DNA of 64,000 bases, taken from NCBI GenBank assembly GCA_019095985.1, contig CM032666.1, positions 55,468,465-55,532,464 on the forward strand, read 5' to 3'. The first letter of the stretch is position 1. The number at the start of each line of letters is the position of its first letter. The notes under the pieces were generated by a model. It had not been told where the DNA came from. It searched no databases and saw only the letters and a list, made by a program, of their open reading frames with translations. A program made the position numbers and the translations under genes. Origin of the DNA: Streblospio benedicti (taxonomy: Eukaryota; Annelida; Polychaeta; Spionida; Spionidae). Below are positions 1 through 10,600 of the stretch, piece after piece.

Positions 1-400
1 GCCTCCAAACTCCTCCAAGAGCAACTTAGCCAAATGAAACCATGAAGATTATAAAGGCTAATTGTGCATACTTAGAAAAAGCAGAGGTTTAAATGGGGAT
101 ATTTCATCACCGAAATTTGCACAATACGTCAGTTAACGTGAGTATTTAGGCAAATAGAAAAAAAAATATTAAAAAATACCGGTAAAAAATTTATTCTATA
201 GTTCGCTGATTTTTGGGACCAACTAAGATGGCAACGTCTGGTCTTGCACTCAACAATACTTTGAGTACTTGTACTTTAGGTTTTACTGAAGAGAGCTATA
301 TATTGTGCTGGGACATGGAATAAGTCCAGCCGTTTGTCTAGAAGCCTATGACACGAAACACAGCAGACTGTCTGATCACTGTAATCTCTATAAAGCTAGC
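1..400. other. AT-rich non-coding, nothing recognised
   Basis: I see no exon-like frame, repeat or RNA gene here. The short open frames that begin here belong to the repeat that starts at 401. Confidence 0.5.
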
Positions 401-570
401 TGCAGAGCTCTGCTCTGAGCCTTTGTACAATAAAGAATACAAGCCTCTCTCCGCGTTATACCACAAATGGTGGAGATGTCGGGGATTGAACCTGAGACCT
501 TTCACTGCAGAGCTCTGCTCCGAGCCTTTGTACAATAAAGAATACAAGTCTCTCTCCACGTTATACCACA
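401..570 (-). repeat. SINE-like element: paired 65-bp repeats around a tRNA B-box
   Basis: A 65-bp unit is present twice in direct orientation (401-465 and 506-570). The spacer between them (466-505) carries, on the minus strand, GGTTCAATCCCC, a good match to the pol III B-box of tRNA genes, followed by a short run that can pair like an acceptor stem and ends in CCACCA. On the minus strand the repeat contains TGGTATAACG, which resembles an A-box. This fits a tRNA-derived SINE or its tandem dimer. It is not a functional tRNA gene, because no complete cloverleaf can be drawn. The family was not identified. Confidence 0.45.
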
Positions 571-1699
571 GTGTTAAAATATGTTAACACTTATACTCAA
601 TCTCCCTGATGTACTCCACACGTACACTTGTGCATAATTCACCTGAGCAAATGATACAAAACACAAAATCATGGAGTACATAATACGGCAGACGACATAA
701 TGCAGTACATACAATATAGTACTCGATGGACAATGTCTTGCCACAGTATTGATTTAAGACACAGACGGTGACACGACAGCATCAATATTTATAAACTTGC
801 CCCTGTGGTTTATACTTGCTACATGATCAAATACAAATTATATAGAAACTACTAAAATCCCTAGACCAACTGTATTCCGTACACTATATTTTACATCCCA
901 TATAGCAGATGTTAATATTAATGAAATTTACACTTTATATTGGGACTAGACGACTCAAAAGCTACTCACAAAACTGGAATGTGGGGGTCAAGGATCTAAC
1001 TTACTGTAAAACATTAGCGTTTTCATGCCTAGAACAAGATTTTTTTAGTTTTGAAATTTTTTTGACACTGTATTTTTGTTTTAATGTTTTTTTTCCTTTT
1101 TTGCTTTTTGTATTTTTTTTTTCTTTTTTGATTTGCTTTTTGCATATGTACACTTGGTAACAGTCCTCTACCGAGACCATGGCAGTGATCACCACCCGTC
1201 TATTCTTGCCTGCTACTATGGTGACGTGATCACCAAACTCAGCATGGCAAAGTGATGTGACCGGCGGTCAGCGCAGTCTGTTGATCTCAACTGCTGAGGC
1301 TGTGACTTTTGGTCGGTGCCATGGTTACTTTACCGGTCCGGTGTGATGCTCGGACTTCCTGCTTGGTCATTGTGGACCGGCTTCAATAGGGTCCGGTGTG
1401 ATGAAGTTGACCGGCCGGGAGTGCGCGCTGACCACCAGGGGTGGAGCGGTCACCTTAATGTATTATAGTATTATTATAGTATTAGTACAATTTTTTTAGT
1501 CTTAACGTTGATAAACGTTGATAACGTAATCATTTTACGAAAAAATGTTCAGTTTTGAAAAAAGACTTGAGAGCTGCAAAAATTCGCTTGTCGCATGCAT
1601 TTTAAATTCATCGTATTCTACTTTTGCCTCTGAATGTTGCAATAGTTGGACTAGAAAGTTCTTTGTATTTAATCAATCCGTCCAATAACAGCATTCTTA
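571..1699. other. Non-coding; T-rich tract and GGTCA/CCGGTC-rich stretch
   Basis: Positions 1040-1147 are a T-rich low-complexity tract, and its open frames are compositional. Positions 1160-1450 are less AT-rich and repeat short GGTCA, TGACC and CCGGT words, with GGTGGAGCGGTCAC at about 1439 that recurs near 1965. No gene is visible. Confidence 0.4.
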
Positions 1700-1925
1700 G
1701 CTGTAGTTTTGGCAGGTGGTTGAGCAGGTGTCCGGTCGCCCAGGATGATTAAACACCCGGTGTCGTCTCGAGACAGCGAAACCTAGTGAAATCATCCTGG
1801 GCGGCAGGGCCATAAAACCAACAAGCTATGTCCATGTCTATGTACATATGTTCATATACAATTATGTTTCATATGGGTGTATGTTATACATCTGAAATAA
1901 AGTTATCTTATCTAAAGTTATCTTA
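1700..1925. repeat. Dispersed element with GGATGATT/AATCATCC hairpin
   Basis: The core starts with a GCAGGTG-rich leader. GGATGATT and AATCATCC then form the arms of a hairpin around CACCCGGTGTCGTC. The end is a tail reading TGAAATAAAGTTATCTTATC. A second copy of the core lies at 3061-3260. The tail resembles the short repetitive 3' ends of some non-LTR elements, and a related tail in reverse orientation lies near 59290. The class is uncertain. Confidence 0.4.
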
Positions 1926-2060
1926 CCAGGTGGACAGGAAGTCGGGAGTGTGAGTTGGTCACCAAGGTGGAGCGGTCACTTTACCAGGTGGACAGTGACG
2001 GCGTGACTGTCCACTGGTGGCTCCCGCCCCGTGATCCCTCCATTGGGACCGCTGGATCCC

Positions 2061-2098
<38 letters not shown>

Positions 2099-2110
2099 TT
2101 GCTCCCCATG
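1926..2110. repeat. (CTG)n microsatellite in GGTGG-rich relic
   Basis: About eleven CTG units lie at 2062-2096. The flanks contain repeated GGTGGACAG and GGAGCGGTCACTTTA words that look like debris of an unresolved repeat. Confidence 0.6.
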
Positions 2111-2242
2111 GGTTGGTTAGGGGTTACAGCTTGGTTTGAGGCATCTGGAAGTGCATACAAAATATATGGTTAGATATTTTGATATTTATTGCAAATCATT
2201 TTGGTGGATTCTTTTCCCACATTTCGATCGGAGTATGGTCAT

Positions 2243-2500
2243 TCACAAAATGTTCCTTAGCTGTTTAATGGGATATCTGTAAAGGTAAATGTTTTTTTCA
2301 ATCTCTCCTTTCTGGACTAAAGCTGTTGCTAAACCTTTTCTGGAAACAGTATGTGTCTCACTACTCAAATAATAACTAATTACAAGTTTTTTCTTGGAAC
2401 CAATTTTCACAGTCAACTTTTTTGTTGATATTTTATCCAGTTTTCTAATCCACTTTGCATATCTTTCACACATTTCTTCACACAATTCGGCCGTCTTTTA
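2243..2500 (-). CDS. Possible exon fragment, unrecognised
   Basis: A lysine-rich minus-strand frame of about 80 codons reads through SYYLSSETHTVSRKG and ends at a stop near 2243. A second frame upstream (LKDGRIV) joins it only with a shift of frame near 2480. No ATG begins it. Composition and length make it slightly better than chance for AT-rich DNA, but I recognise no domain. It could be a relic exon or a random frame. Confidence 0.2.
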
Positions 2501-2699
2501 AAACAAAAGGACCCATATGGTACAGGGCGTTGTGACTACTGTCTATCTGACTGTCCCAGCATGTCCTGGGGACGTTATGATTTCGGCCTGACTGTCCGGT
2601 GCGGCGTGAGGACGCGCCCGTGAAGAATGTATACCCGGTGGTGCCGGAGCACGAACCAGGCATGCACCCCCAGCGGACCCGCCCCGTCTGGGGCTGAGT

Positions 2700-3034
2700 C
2701 TATAGGCAGATCAACTTCCGTTTGTTTCATTGGCATTGCATTCACGTCCGTAATGATGGTCCAATTCTGAAAAAACTATTCGGAACTGGAACTTGAGTGA
2801 CATTTCTTGTTTATGCTCATGATTTGTATCTGTTCAACTGTGTTACTACGGGTCGTCAAAACCCTACTGGGGCAGATCAACTTCCGTTTGTTTCATTGGC
2901 ATTTATAGCAAGATTAACTTCTCAATTCTGTTTGTTCCAATGGCATTGCATTCACATCCATAATCATGGAAGAATGATGAAGAAAGATGAACGATTCGGA
3001 ACTGGAACTTGAGTGACATTTCTTGGTATGCTCA
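2700..3034. repeat. Imperfect direct duplication of about 150 bp
   Basis: The block beginning GCAGATCAACTTCCGTTTG occurs at about 2706 and 2873. Both copies later share CGGAACTGGAACTTGAGTG and TGCTCATGATTT. The second copy has an internal insertion. Confidence 0.55.
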
Positions 3035-3060
3035 TGATTTTATCTCGTCCACTTTTTTGC

Positions 3061-3260
3061 TAGCAGGTGGTTTAGCAGGTGTTTTGGCAGGTGTTTTAGC
3101 AGGTGGTTTAGCAGGTGTTTTAGCAGGTGGTTTAGCAGGTGTTTGAGCAGGTGTCCGGTCGCACGGGATGATTATACACCCGGTGTCGTCACAAGACAGC
3201 GAGACCGAGTGAAATCATCCTGGGCGGCAGGGGGAAATAAAAACAACAAGCTCCTCTGAT
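3061..3260. repeat. 12-bp minisatellite joined to second hairpin-core copy
   Basis: About eight units of roughly TTAGCAGGTGKT run from 3061 to 3155 and lead directly into the same core as at 1735-1820, with GGATGATT and AATCATCC hairpin arms. The 1.7-kb copy has only one or two units of the minisatellite. A core with a variable minisatellite leader resembles non-autonomous elements known from mollusc genomes, but the superfamily cannot be assigned here. Confidence 0.45.
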
Positions 3261-3917
3261 CTCCCTGTTCGTGCACACATTGGTTGTTATCAAGGTCAAA
3301 TCTTGAGCAAAAGACTGGGCAAATTAGGTGTACTTGATAAAAAAAGAATGCTGAATCCTGACATCTACGTCCTGTGTCCTGGTGACACAGCACTGTGTCC
3401 TATGCTTGAAGAATACATGAGAACTCCGCCGTAAACTGCTCCTGGGTCCCTGGGAGATGGTGGTCACTGCCCGGTGGTGGTCACTGCGGTGGTCACTGCA
3501 GCGTGAGAGGATGAATATGGCCCGGTGACAAGCTGTGGCTGCCACAGAACCTATTCACCTCCTCACACTACACACTTATACAGTTCATTCATATGCACAT
3601 GATAGAAATACGATTTAAGATCTTTTTCTTCTTGTCTTCATATTATGTCTATATTTCTTAAATTGTATTCGGTCATATCATATGTATTACGTGCATATTT
3701 TTTAAGTGTATACTATGTTTAATTGCACATTATGTCTATACATCATTCTTTAATTATATTGTATTGCATTATATGCCATGCTCAATTCATGTATGATTCT
3801 TTATTTCTTATTAAGCGTATTCTATTATTCTAGATGCATTTATTTCATATCATATACACGTCATTATTCTCATATTTGTTTGGCGTCACATTTATCATTG
3901 TATAGCAAATTCACTGA
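3261..3917. other. Non-coding, nothing recognised
   Basis: GGTGGTCACTG is repeated three times near 3460-3500. Beyond that it is AT-rich sequence without exon-like frames. Confidence 0.4.
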
Positions 3918-6900
3918 AATATCTCATTATTCAGCGTGCACGTTTCATCTTTTGTGACGGTCCTGGTGTGCGACTGTTTCACTCTCTATATGGGACTATC
4001 ATTTGCACATCTTACGCTCGTTGTATTGCGTGCGTTTGATTTATTTGTATTTGTTTGTACGTATTGTATTGTTTATATATGTTTTAAACACGTTTACAAC
4101 AATCGTCCCAATTTCACGATGCCGTTGTGAATTTGTGGTCGAGCAACACATTTATAAGAGTGCGTTATGACCTACTGAAGAGAATTAATGGCAGGTAGTA
4201 TTGGCAAAAGTTCGTGAGTCTGGATATAAAATCTCGCATGCTCATCAATAAAAGTAACTTCTATATCATAGAAATTCACATATGATAATACCTAACAAGA
4301 CATGGGGTGATTTCAATAGGCTCTCTATCAGGTATGTCTATTGTTCCCCTAATTCCTACCATTACACATGTAGTTTTGTTATCATAGTTCATTACCATAC
4401 CTATGCATTCATATCTTTTTATGGGGCCTTTCAATTTTAAGTTAAAAAATTATTATAAATCATTAATAGAATGAGACTTCTCAATTATGTGGTGTGATTT
4501 GTAAACTGTCATTTTATTGTAGTATCATTGTACTATAAATCACTTTATATATTACCATTTAACGTATAAATAAATGTAAACTTTTTTGAAGTTTATGGCT
4601 TTAAAGTGACTTATTAAGTGTCCATATTTCACATTAAACTGTTGGCTTTTGACAGAGCTTTGGCAGACCTCGTTCTATGAAAAAAGTGAAAATATTGTAT
4701 TGTATTGTATCAGTTTATTTCGCATAAAATGCATAGTAAAATATCACAGTCCATATCAAAGTTTAGTTAAAAAAATTAGTTGGCGCATATTTTTAAAATA
4801 GATGTTTCATTAAAATTTACAGAGTGACTAGAATAAAACTTAAAAAATACACTTTGAACTATATCATGTACATGTATAACACCTTTGCATTTGCGCCCAA
4901 TCGCACGATGACGTTGTGAATTTGTGGTCGCGCAACACATTTATAAGAGTGCGTTATGGCCTACTGAAGAGAATTAATACAGGTGGTATTGGCAAAGGTT
5001 CGTGAGTCTGGATATAAAAATCTCTCATCATTCACATGCTGAACCAATAAGTAAAATACTTGTATATCATAGAATTCGCATATGATAATACCTAACAAGA
5101 CATGGGTGCTTTAATTAGAGCTCTTTTTTTTATCAGGTTATGTCTATTATTCCCCTAATTCCTACCATTACACACAGTAGTTTTTGTTATCATAGTCCAA
5201 TTACCATATTTATGACTATCTTAACATTCATACTGTCTTTTTACTGGGGCCTTCTTAATTACGTGGTGTGATTTGTAAACTGTCATTTATTGTAGCATCA
5301 TTGTACTATAAATCACATTATATATCACCATTTAACATATAAATAAATGTAAACTTTTGAAGTTTATGGCTTTAAAGTGACTTATTAAGTGTCCATATTT
5401 CACATTAAACTGTTGGCTTTTGGCAGAGCTTTTGCCAGACCCTGTTCGATTAAAGTGAAAATAGGAGATAATAGTTAATAATATACGTTACAAACATGAT
5501 AGTAAAAGCTAGTGAAAATCTTGGCAACAACGCAAGCCTGTCACTTCGGGTTTACTCTTTTCGGAGACTGTGGTAACTTTTAGCCTTATAATAATAGGCT
5601 GCTTATTTATTCAATGTCTCCATTTACACTTATACTGCCTGTTCTTAAATTTACAGTGCGACTTCCATGGGTTAGTCGCTGTGGGAAGGTTTGGGTCAAG
5701 AAAAGTGGTTTGCCATATACAGGGAAATTAGTGGACAATACTAGATCGTCTGACAAACCCATATGGATCTTAGTCNNNNNNNNNNNNNNNNNNNNNNNNN
5801 NNNNNNNNNNNNNNNNNNNNNNNNNNNNNNNNNNNNNNNNNNNNNNNNNNNNNNNNNNNNNNNNNNNNNNNNNNNGGAAATATCTCATTATTCAGCGTGC
5901 ACGTTTCATCTTTTGTGACGGTCCTGGTGTGCGACTGTTTCACTCTCTATATGGGACTATCATTTGCACATCTTACGCTCGTTGTATTGCGTGCGTTTGA
6001 TTTATTTGTATTTGTTTGTACGTATTGTATTGTTTATATATGTTTTAAACACGTTTACAACAATCGTCCCAATTTCACGATGCCGTTGTGAATTTGTGGT
6101 CGAGCAACACATTTATAAGAGTGCGTTATGACCTACTGAAGAGAATTAATGGCAGGTAGTATTGGCAAAAGTTCGTGAGTCTGGATATAAAATCTCATAT
6201 TATTCACATGCTGATCAATAAGAAACTTCTATATCATAGAATTCGGATATGATAATACCTAACAATACAGGGGGTGCTTTAATTATCAGGTTATGCCTAT
6301 TGTTCCCTAATTTCTACCATTACACCTGTAGGTTTTGCTATCATAGTTCATTACCATTCATGTACCTTTGTCTAACATAACATACTGGGGCCTTCTCAAT
6401 TACGTGGTGTGATTTATAAACTGTCATTTATTATAGTATTATTGTACTATAAATCACATTATATACCACCATTTAACATATAAATAATTGTAAACTTTTG
6501 AAGTTTATGGCTTTAAAGCGACTTATTAAGTGTCCATATTTCACATTAAACTGTTGGCTTTTGGCAGAGCTTTGGCCGACCTCATTCGATTAAAGTGAAA
6601 ATATGAGGTAATAGTTAATAATATACGTTACAAACATGATAGTGAAAATCTTGGCACCAACACGAGCTTGTCGTTTTGGTTTACGCTTTCGGGGATTGGT
6701 GTAACTTTAGCCTTATAATAATAGGCTGCTTATTTATTCAATGTCTCCATTTACACTTATACTGCCTATTCTTAAATTTACAGTGCGACTTCCATGGGTT
6801 AGTCGCTGTGGGAAGGTTTGGGTCAAGAAAAGTGGTTGCCATATACAGGGAAATTAGTGGACAATACTAGATCGTCGGTCAACCCATATGGATCTTAGTC
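3918..6900. repeat. Long tandem repeat interrupted by an assembly gap
   Basis: The segment starting GATGCCGTTGTGAATTTGTG is found at about 4120, 4908 (one base different) and 6080. The 5577-5775 block recurs at 6702-6900. Units are roughly 0.8-1.0 kb. No open frame is shared beyond short chance ones. The sequence right of the gap begins like position 3918, and the sequence left of the gap ends exactly like position 6900, so part of the apparent copy number may be an unmerged overlap. Confidence 0.75.
5776..5875. other. 100-N assembly gap
   Basis: Exactly 100 unknown bases, the conventional placeholder for a gap of unknown size. It lies inside the tandem repeat. Confidence 0.98.
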
Positions 6901-9450
6901 AGAGATTCTATTTGTGGCTCATTCACATTAGCAGATCCAGTATTTATTCTGCTATGAAATCACAGCAATTTTATACGTGCTTTCGACAGTGAATGTACAT
7001 GTATATACAAAATGAAAATGACTAAATCTGGTGATTTGCCTTTAAACTTTACAGTGGTGTTTCGCATTCCCTTACTTAATATACTTTTTTACCCATGAAT
7101 ATTTATTCAGTGAAATGTTTGAATCAATCAAATGTAACATTTACAAAGTAAATGTATATCTAGATGTAGATTTTAGACTGATTGCATTGTGGCTCACTGA
7201 TACTTGATGAATGGAAGAACGAAATGTGGAGCAGTAAGGTAATGGACCAGTTAATACATTTTTTTAATTGTAAATGAATATAAAATAGAAAAGTTGTTTG
7301 CGTCTTTTAATTCGTAGCTTCACATGTTTTCGGATACCAGCAAGAATGTATTTCTTAAATAGGTTATCGCTCAGACATCAAATATTAGTCTAAGTGGTAT
7401 TGTGATATTTTCTATACAAACAACAAAATATATGGCAACTAACGAAAACAATTAAATAAACACACAGATTTAAATATTAAGTATGCAAATTTGTTTGAAA
7501 AGTAGCTTTATTTGGAGTCATTTAAATATCATTTTTGTTTTGTTTTGTTTTAAAGTTTCCAATATTACTTCATATAGTTCGTTCACCCAGTAATGATTTC
7601 CAATATTATTCAATATATTAACTGGTATAACAAAAAAATAATCAACTTTTAAGAATAATTGATTCTCTGCCCGATTTTAACATATGAAAAGATTAAATGA
7701 ACATTTAAAAACTAGACACAGGAATTACTGCGGGTTTTGTTTATACCTAAAATATGCAATATTCAGCACCTTTATTAAACCTTGCGCCTGTATAAATGAT
7801 AAAGACATCATAACTTTTTAGTGAAAACAGCCATGTATCCTGTATTTTAAACGTGCACCTCTTTTACAATGTTTTACTTATGCGTAAATAATATAGGAAT
7901 TGAAGCGGAAAATAGGTCCACTTAGTATATAGAAACATAGTTGTGGTTTTCATATATTTGGGAGCGTTTAAACTAAAACTAGCCTTTTCAAATTCAATCA
8001 AACAACCAAACATGGTAATGGTTTAAATCTAATGGCATATTTACTTTTCAAAAAGATTATTCAGTGTATATATGTGAACATAAATAGTACTTCAAGCTGT
8101 AGTGGTCGTAAATATCAATTGATAATTCTATTGACTATGATAATATGTTAGTCCGTATTAGTGACATAACATGATAATGTTATTCTATACACAGTACTTG
8201 ATTACTAAGCCACCTGCTACACAAGAACTACATGCTCTGGGCCTTCATTGGTTAATTGCACATAATCCACTGAACAAGCATCACTAATTGCTGGTCATAT
8301 AATCCCCAAGTGGTCACTGATTATACAGATAGGCATGTTAATTAGTGGTCATTGCTAATGCGTGGTCAATTGGTAATTACATCAAGTTAATGATGTCAAA
8401 TCAATATGCATATAAAAACCTAGTTGACTGTATACTGCCCAGGGCGTGTAGACTATAAATCATATATGATTGGTCCATCATAGATACGAACGTACGTAAG
8501 CTTCGGGTCAGTAAACTAGGCAAGGTTGCTTGACACAGCAACATAATCTAAATCCAAACTACTATCTGGTAACAACTATTTGGGCTATAAAATGAGGCAT
8601 GACTGTACTCTGCAGACATAGACGACTTGTCAATAATAATACGGTTTTATTAATTCAATGTTTATAAATGATTATTTCCAATAAAATCTCATTCCTTCTA
8701 ACATTGTGTATTCATTATTACTTAATATAATAATAGTAATACTTAATCATCACTTCTACTGGGTTTTTACTAATAAATGCAAAGTTCATGTTTTTGTATG
8801 CGGTTTAAGTCACTGTAAAATACAGTAGAGCCACGTATAAGTAGGTTTAACGCTCTGGTGTGGAACACACAGTGAGTAATATCCGTTATAAGAAGCCATC
8901 ATGATCCCTGATCATGTGAGGTGAAAAAAAATCAGGCTTTAAATTTGTTAATTTGGCCTTCAACACTAATGATTACAGTCGTAATGTTTTTATTCGCGTG
9001 TTACACATCGAAATTAATCATCACTGGAGTACTATTGAAGTAATTAAAATTGATAAAGCTATCTGAAAACAAGCAAACATTTTTTATGATATACATGCCC
9101 ATGTTTTGTAGGCCACAGGGCAGTTTTTACTGTACAGTTGCGGCTTACACAAGGAGTTGGGCAAATATTTGCACTTGGTGGTTTGTGTACGTTGTGGACA
9201 GAAAGGCTTTATTTGTTCACTTCCGTACCCAGAATTTACGGTCAATATTTGCTCGGCAAATCTTGCAATAGAATTCTAATACAATGAAAGCTTTTCTTCT
9301 TATGCATGTGGCTGGACAGGTACTTAAATTTCAATGATATGGAAAGAAGTTTTATTTTTTTCAATCAGTCAGAGAATCAATTATTCTTTAAATCTGATTA
9401 TTTTCATTATAACCGTTAATATTTAGAATAATATTGGAAATCATTACTGT
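6901..9450. other. AT-rich non-coding
   Basis: No gene recognised. Near 8823 a stretch starting CAGTAGAGCCACG resembles the terminal repeat of pogo/Tigger-type elements, but no partner end was found, so it is not called. Confidence 0.4.
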
Positions 9451-9759
9451 ATGAAAGAACTATATGAAGTAATATTGAAAACTTTAATTACAAAAACAAT
9501 GTTTCATGAATATATGGACCCAATTCGTACTGTCCATAAACGATCTTTAGATGAAAACACATTGCAAATCATACCCGGTTTCGCTAGTACGGTCATGTTC
9601 AATAATAGTAAAAGAAGTTTATTTGAAAGATGTAAAGTGATGTGTGTGAGATTACATGAGGGAACAGAAGAAGGCTGGCCAGAGAGAGATAGCTGGGTGT
9701 TTTATTTATTTCAATATCCTGTTGTTTATCCATCGCACGTGCTTTTTAACATCACGTGA
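9451..9759 (+). CDS. Possible 102-codon open frame, unrecognised
   Basis: An ATG-initiated frame of 102 codons, mixed in composition, including LHEGTEEGWPERDSW. I recognise no domain, signal peptide or membrane segment, and there is no neighbouring gene to support it. It may be a chance frame. Confidence 0.15.
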   Translation: MKELYEVILKTLITKTMFHEYMDPIRTVHKRSLDENTLQIIPGFASTVMFNNSKRSLFERCKVMCVRLHEGTEEGWPERDSWVFYLFQYPVVYPSHVLFNIT

Positions 9760-10110
9760 CTTTGGCGTCTCTCGCCAAATGATGCATGAAAATTTTCCTA
9801 CCGAATGTGGCTTTTTGCGTATTCAATAGAATTCTCAAGAAATTTGGACTCCAAAACAGACTATTGACTGAAACATTGTCAATAATTCGTGATCCCTCAA
9901 AGCTTTAAGACATGGATCAATTTTGTATTTTGTCCACACAAAAAGCCACATTGTCAGCATTAATCCTTTTATTCGTGGTGATCCTTGTTGAGCTGATAAT
10001 CCAAAATATCCAGATTTTGCCGGATTGAGTCCCACAAGGGATGAGTGTGGATCTAGTCATGAATCACTGCAACATGGACCAAATCGACACCCATCCCATG
10101 CAGGACCAAA
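9760..10110. other. Non-coding, nothing recognised
   Basis: No exon or repeat structure seen. Confidence 0.35.
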
Positions 10111-10600
10111 CGTCACTTGGGCTGCCAGGATTAAATGCTTTAGTTTCACAGCTTTTTACTCTCATAAATTTACAAACGATTCCTTCTGTCAAATGAAAAT
10201 CCAAAAAATTGATGCTAATCTCCTAAAAATGAAAAAAAAAACTAAAACATCCAAACTACGTCACTTAGGCCGCCAGGATTAAATCCTGGAGTTCCCCAGC
10301 TTTTAACACTCATAAATTTACAAACGATTCCTTACTATCAATTGTAAATACAAAAAATTGATGCTAATCTCCTAAAAATGAAAATGAACAAAAACTAAAA
10401 CATCCACTATTTGAAAATGTGCAGCTAGAAACAAAGTCACTTAGGCTACGAGGATTAAATCCTTTAGTTCCTCCGCTTTTAACACTCATACATTTACAAA
10501 CTATTCCTTTCTCTCAAATATAAATGCAAAAAAATGGTGCTAATGTCCTAAAAAAAAGGAAATGAACAAAACAAACTAAAACATCCGCAACTAGAAACAT
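10111..10600. repeat. Degenerate tandem repeat, about 150-176 bp, three units
   Basis: Units begin near 10111, 10260 and 10436 with GTCACTTNGGCTNC. All share AGGATTAAAT, an ACTCATAAATTTACAAAC-like word and AAAAAATTGATGCTAAT-like words. Divergence between units is substantial, so the array is old. Unit length and the lack of unique spacers rule out a CRISPR-like reading. Confidence 0.65.

Noticed and set aside
401-570. A functional tRNA gene on the minus strand
   Set aside because: A B-box is present but no full cloverleaf or anticodon arm can be formed.
3936-4130. Identical 64-codon frames here and at 5897-6091
   Set aside because: The identity only reflects the duplicated repeat. The frame has no domain and is cysteine/phenylalanine-rich by composition.
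3918-6900. Repeated segments considered as long terminal repeats of an element
   Set aside because: No internal coding region, no primer-binding or polypurine-like site, and the copies match the gap edges, so a tandem repeat with an assembly cause is simpler.
8823-8845. Pogo/Tigger-like terminal repeat
   Set aside because: Only one end found, with no partner or TA-bounded element.
10111-10600. Regular repeats considered as a CRISPR-like array
   Set aside because: Units are 150-176 bp, degenerate, without unique spacers, in eukaryotic DNA.
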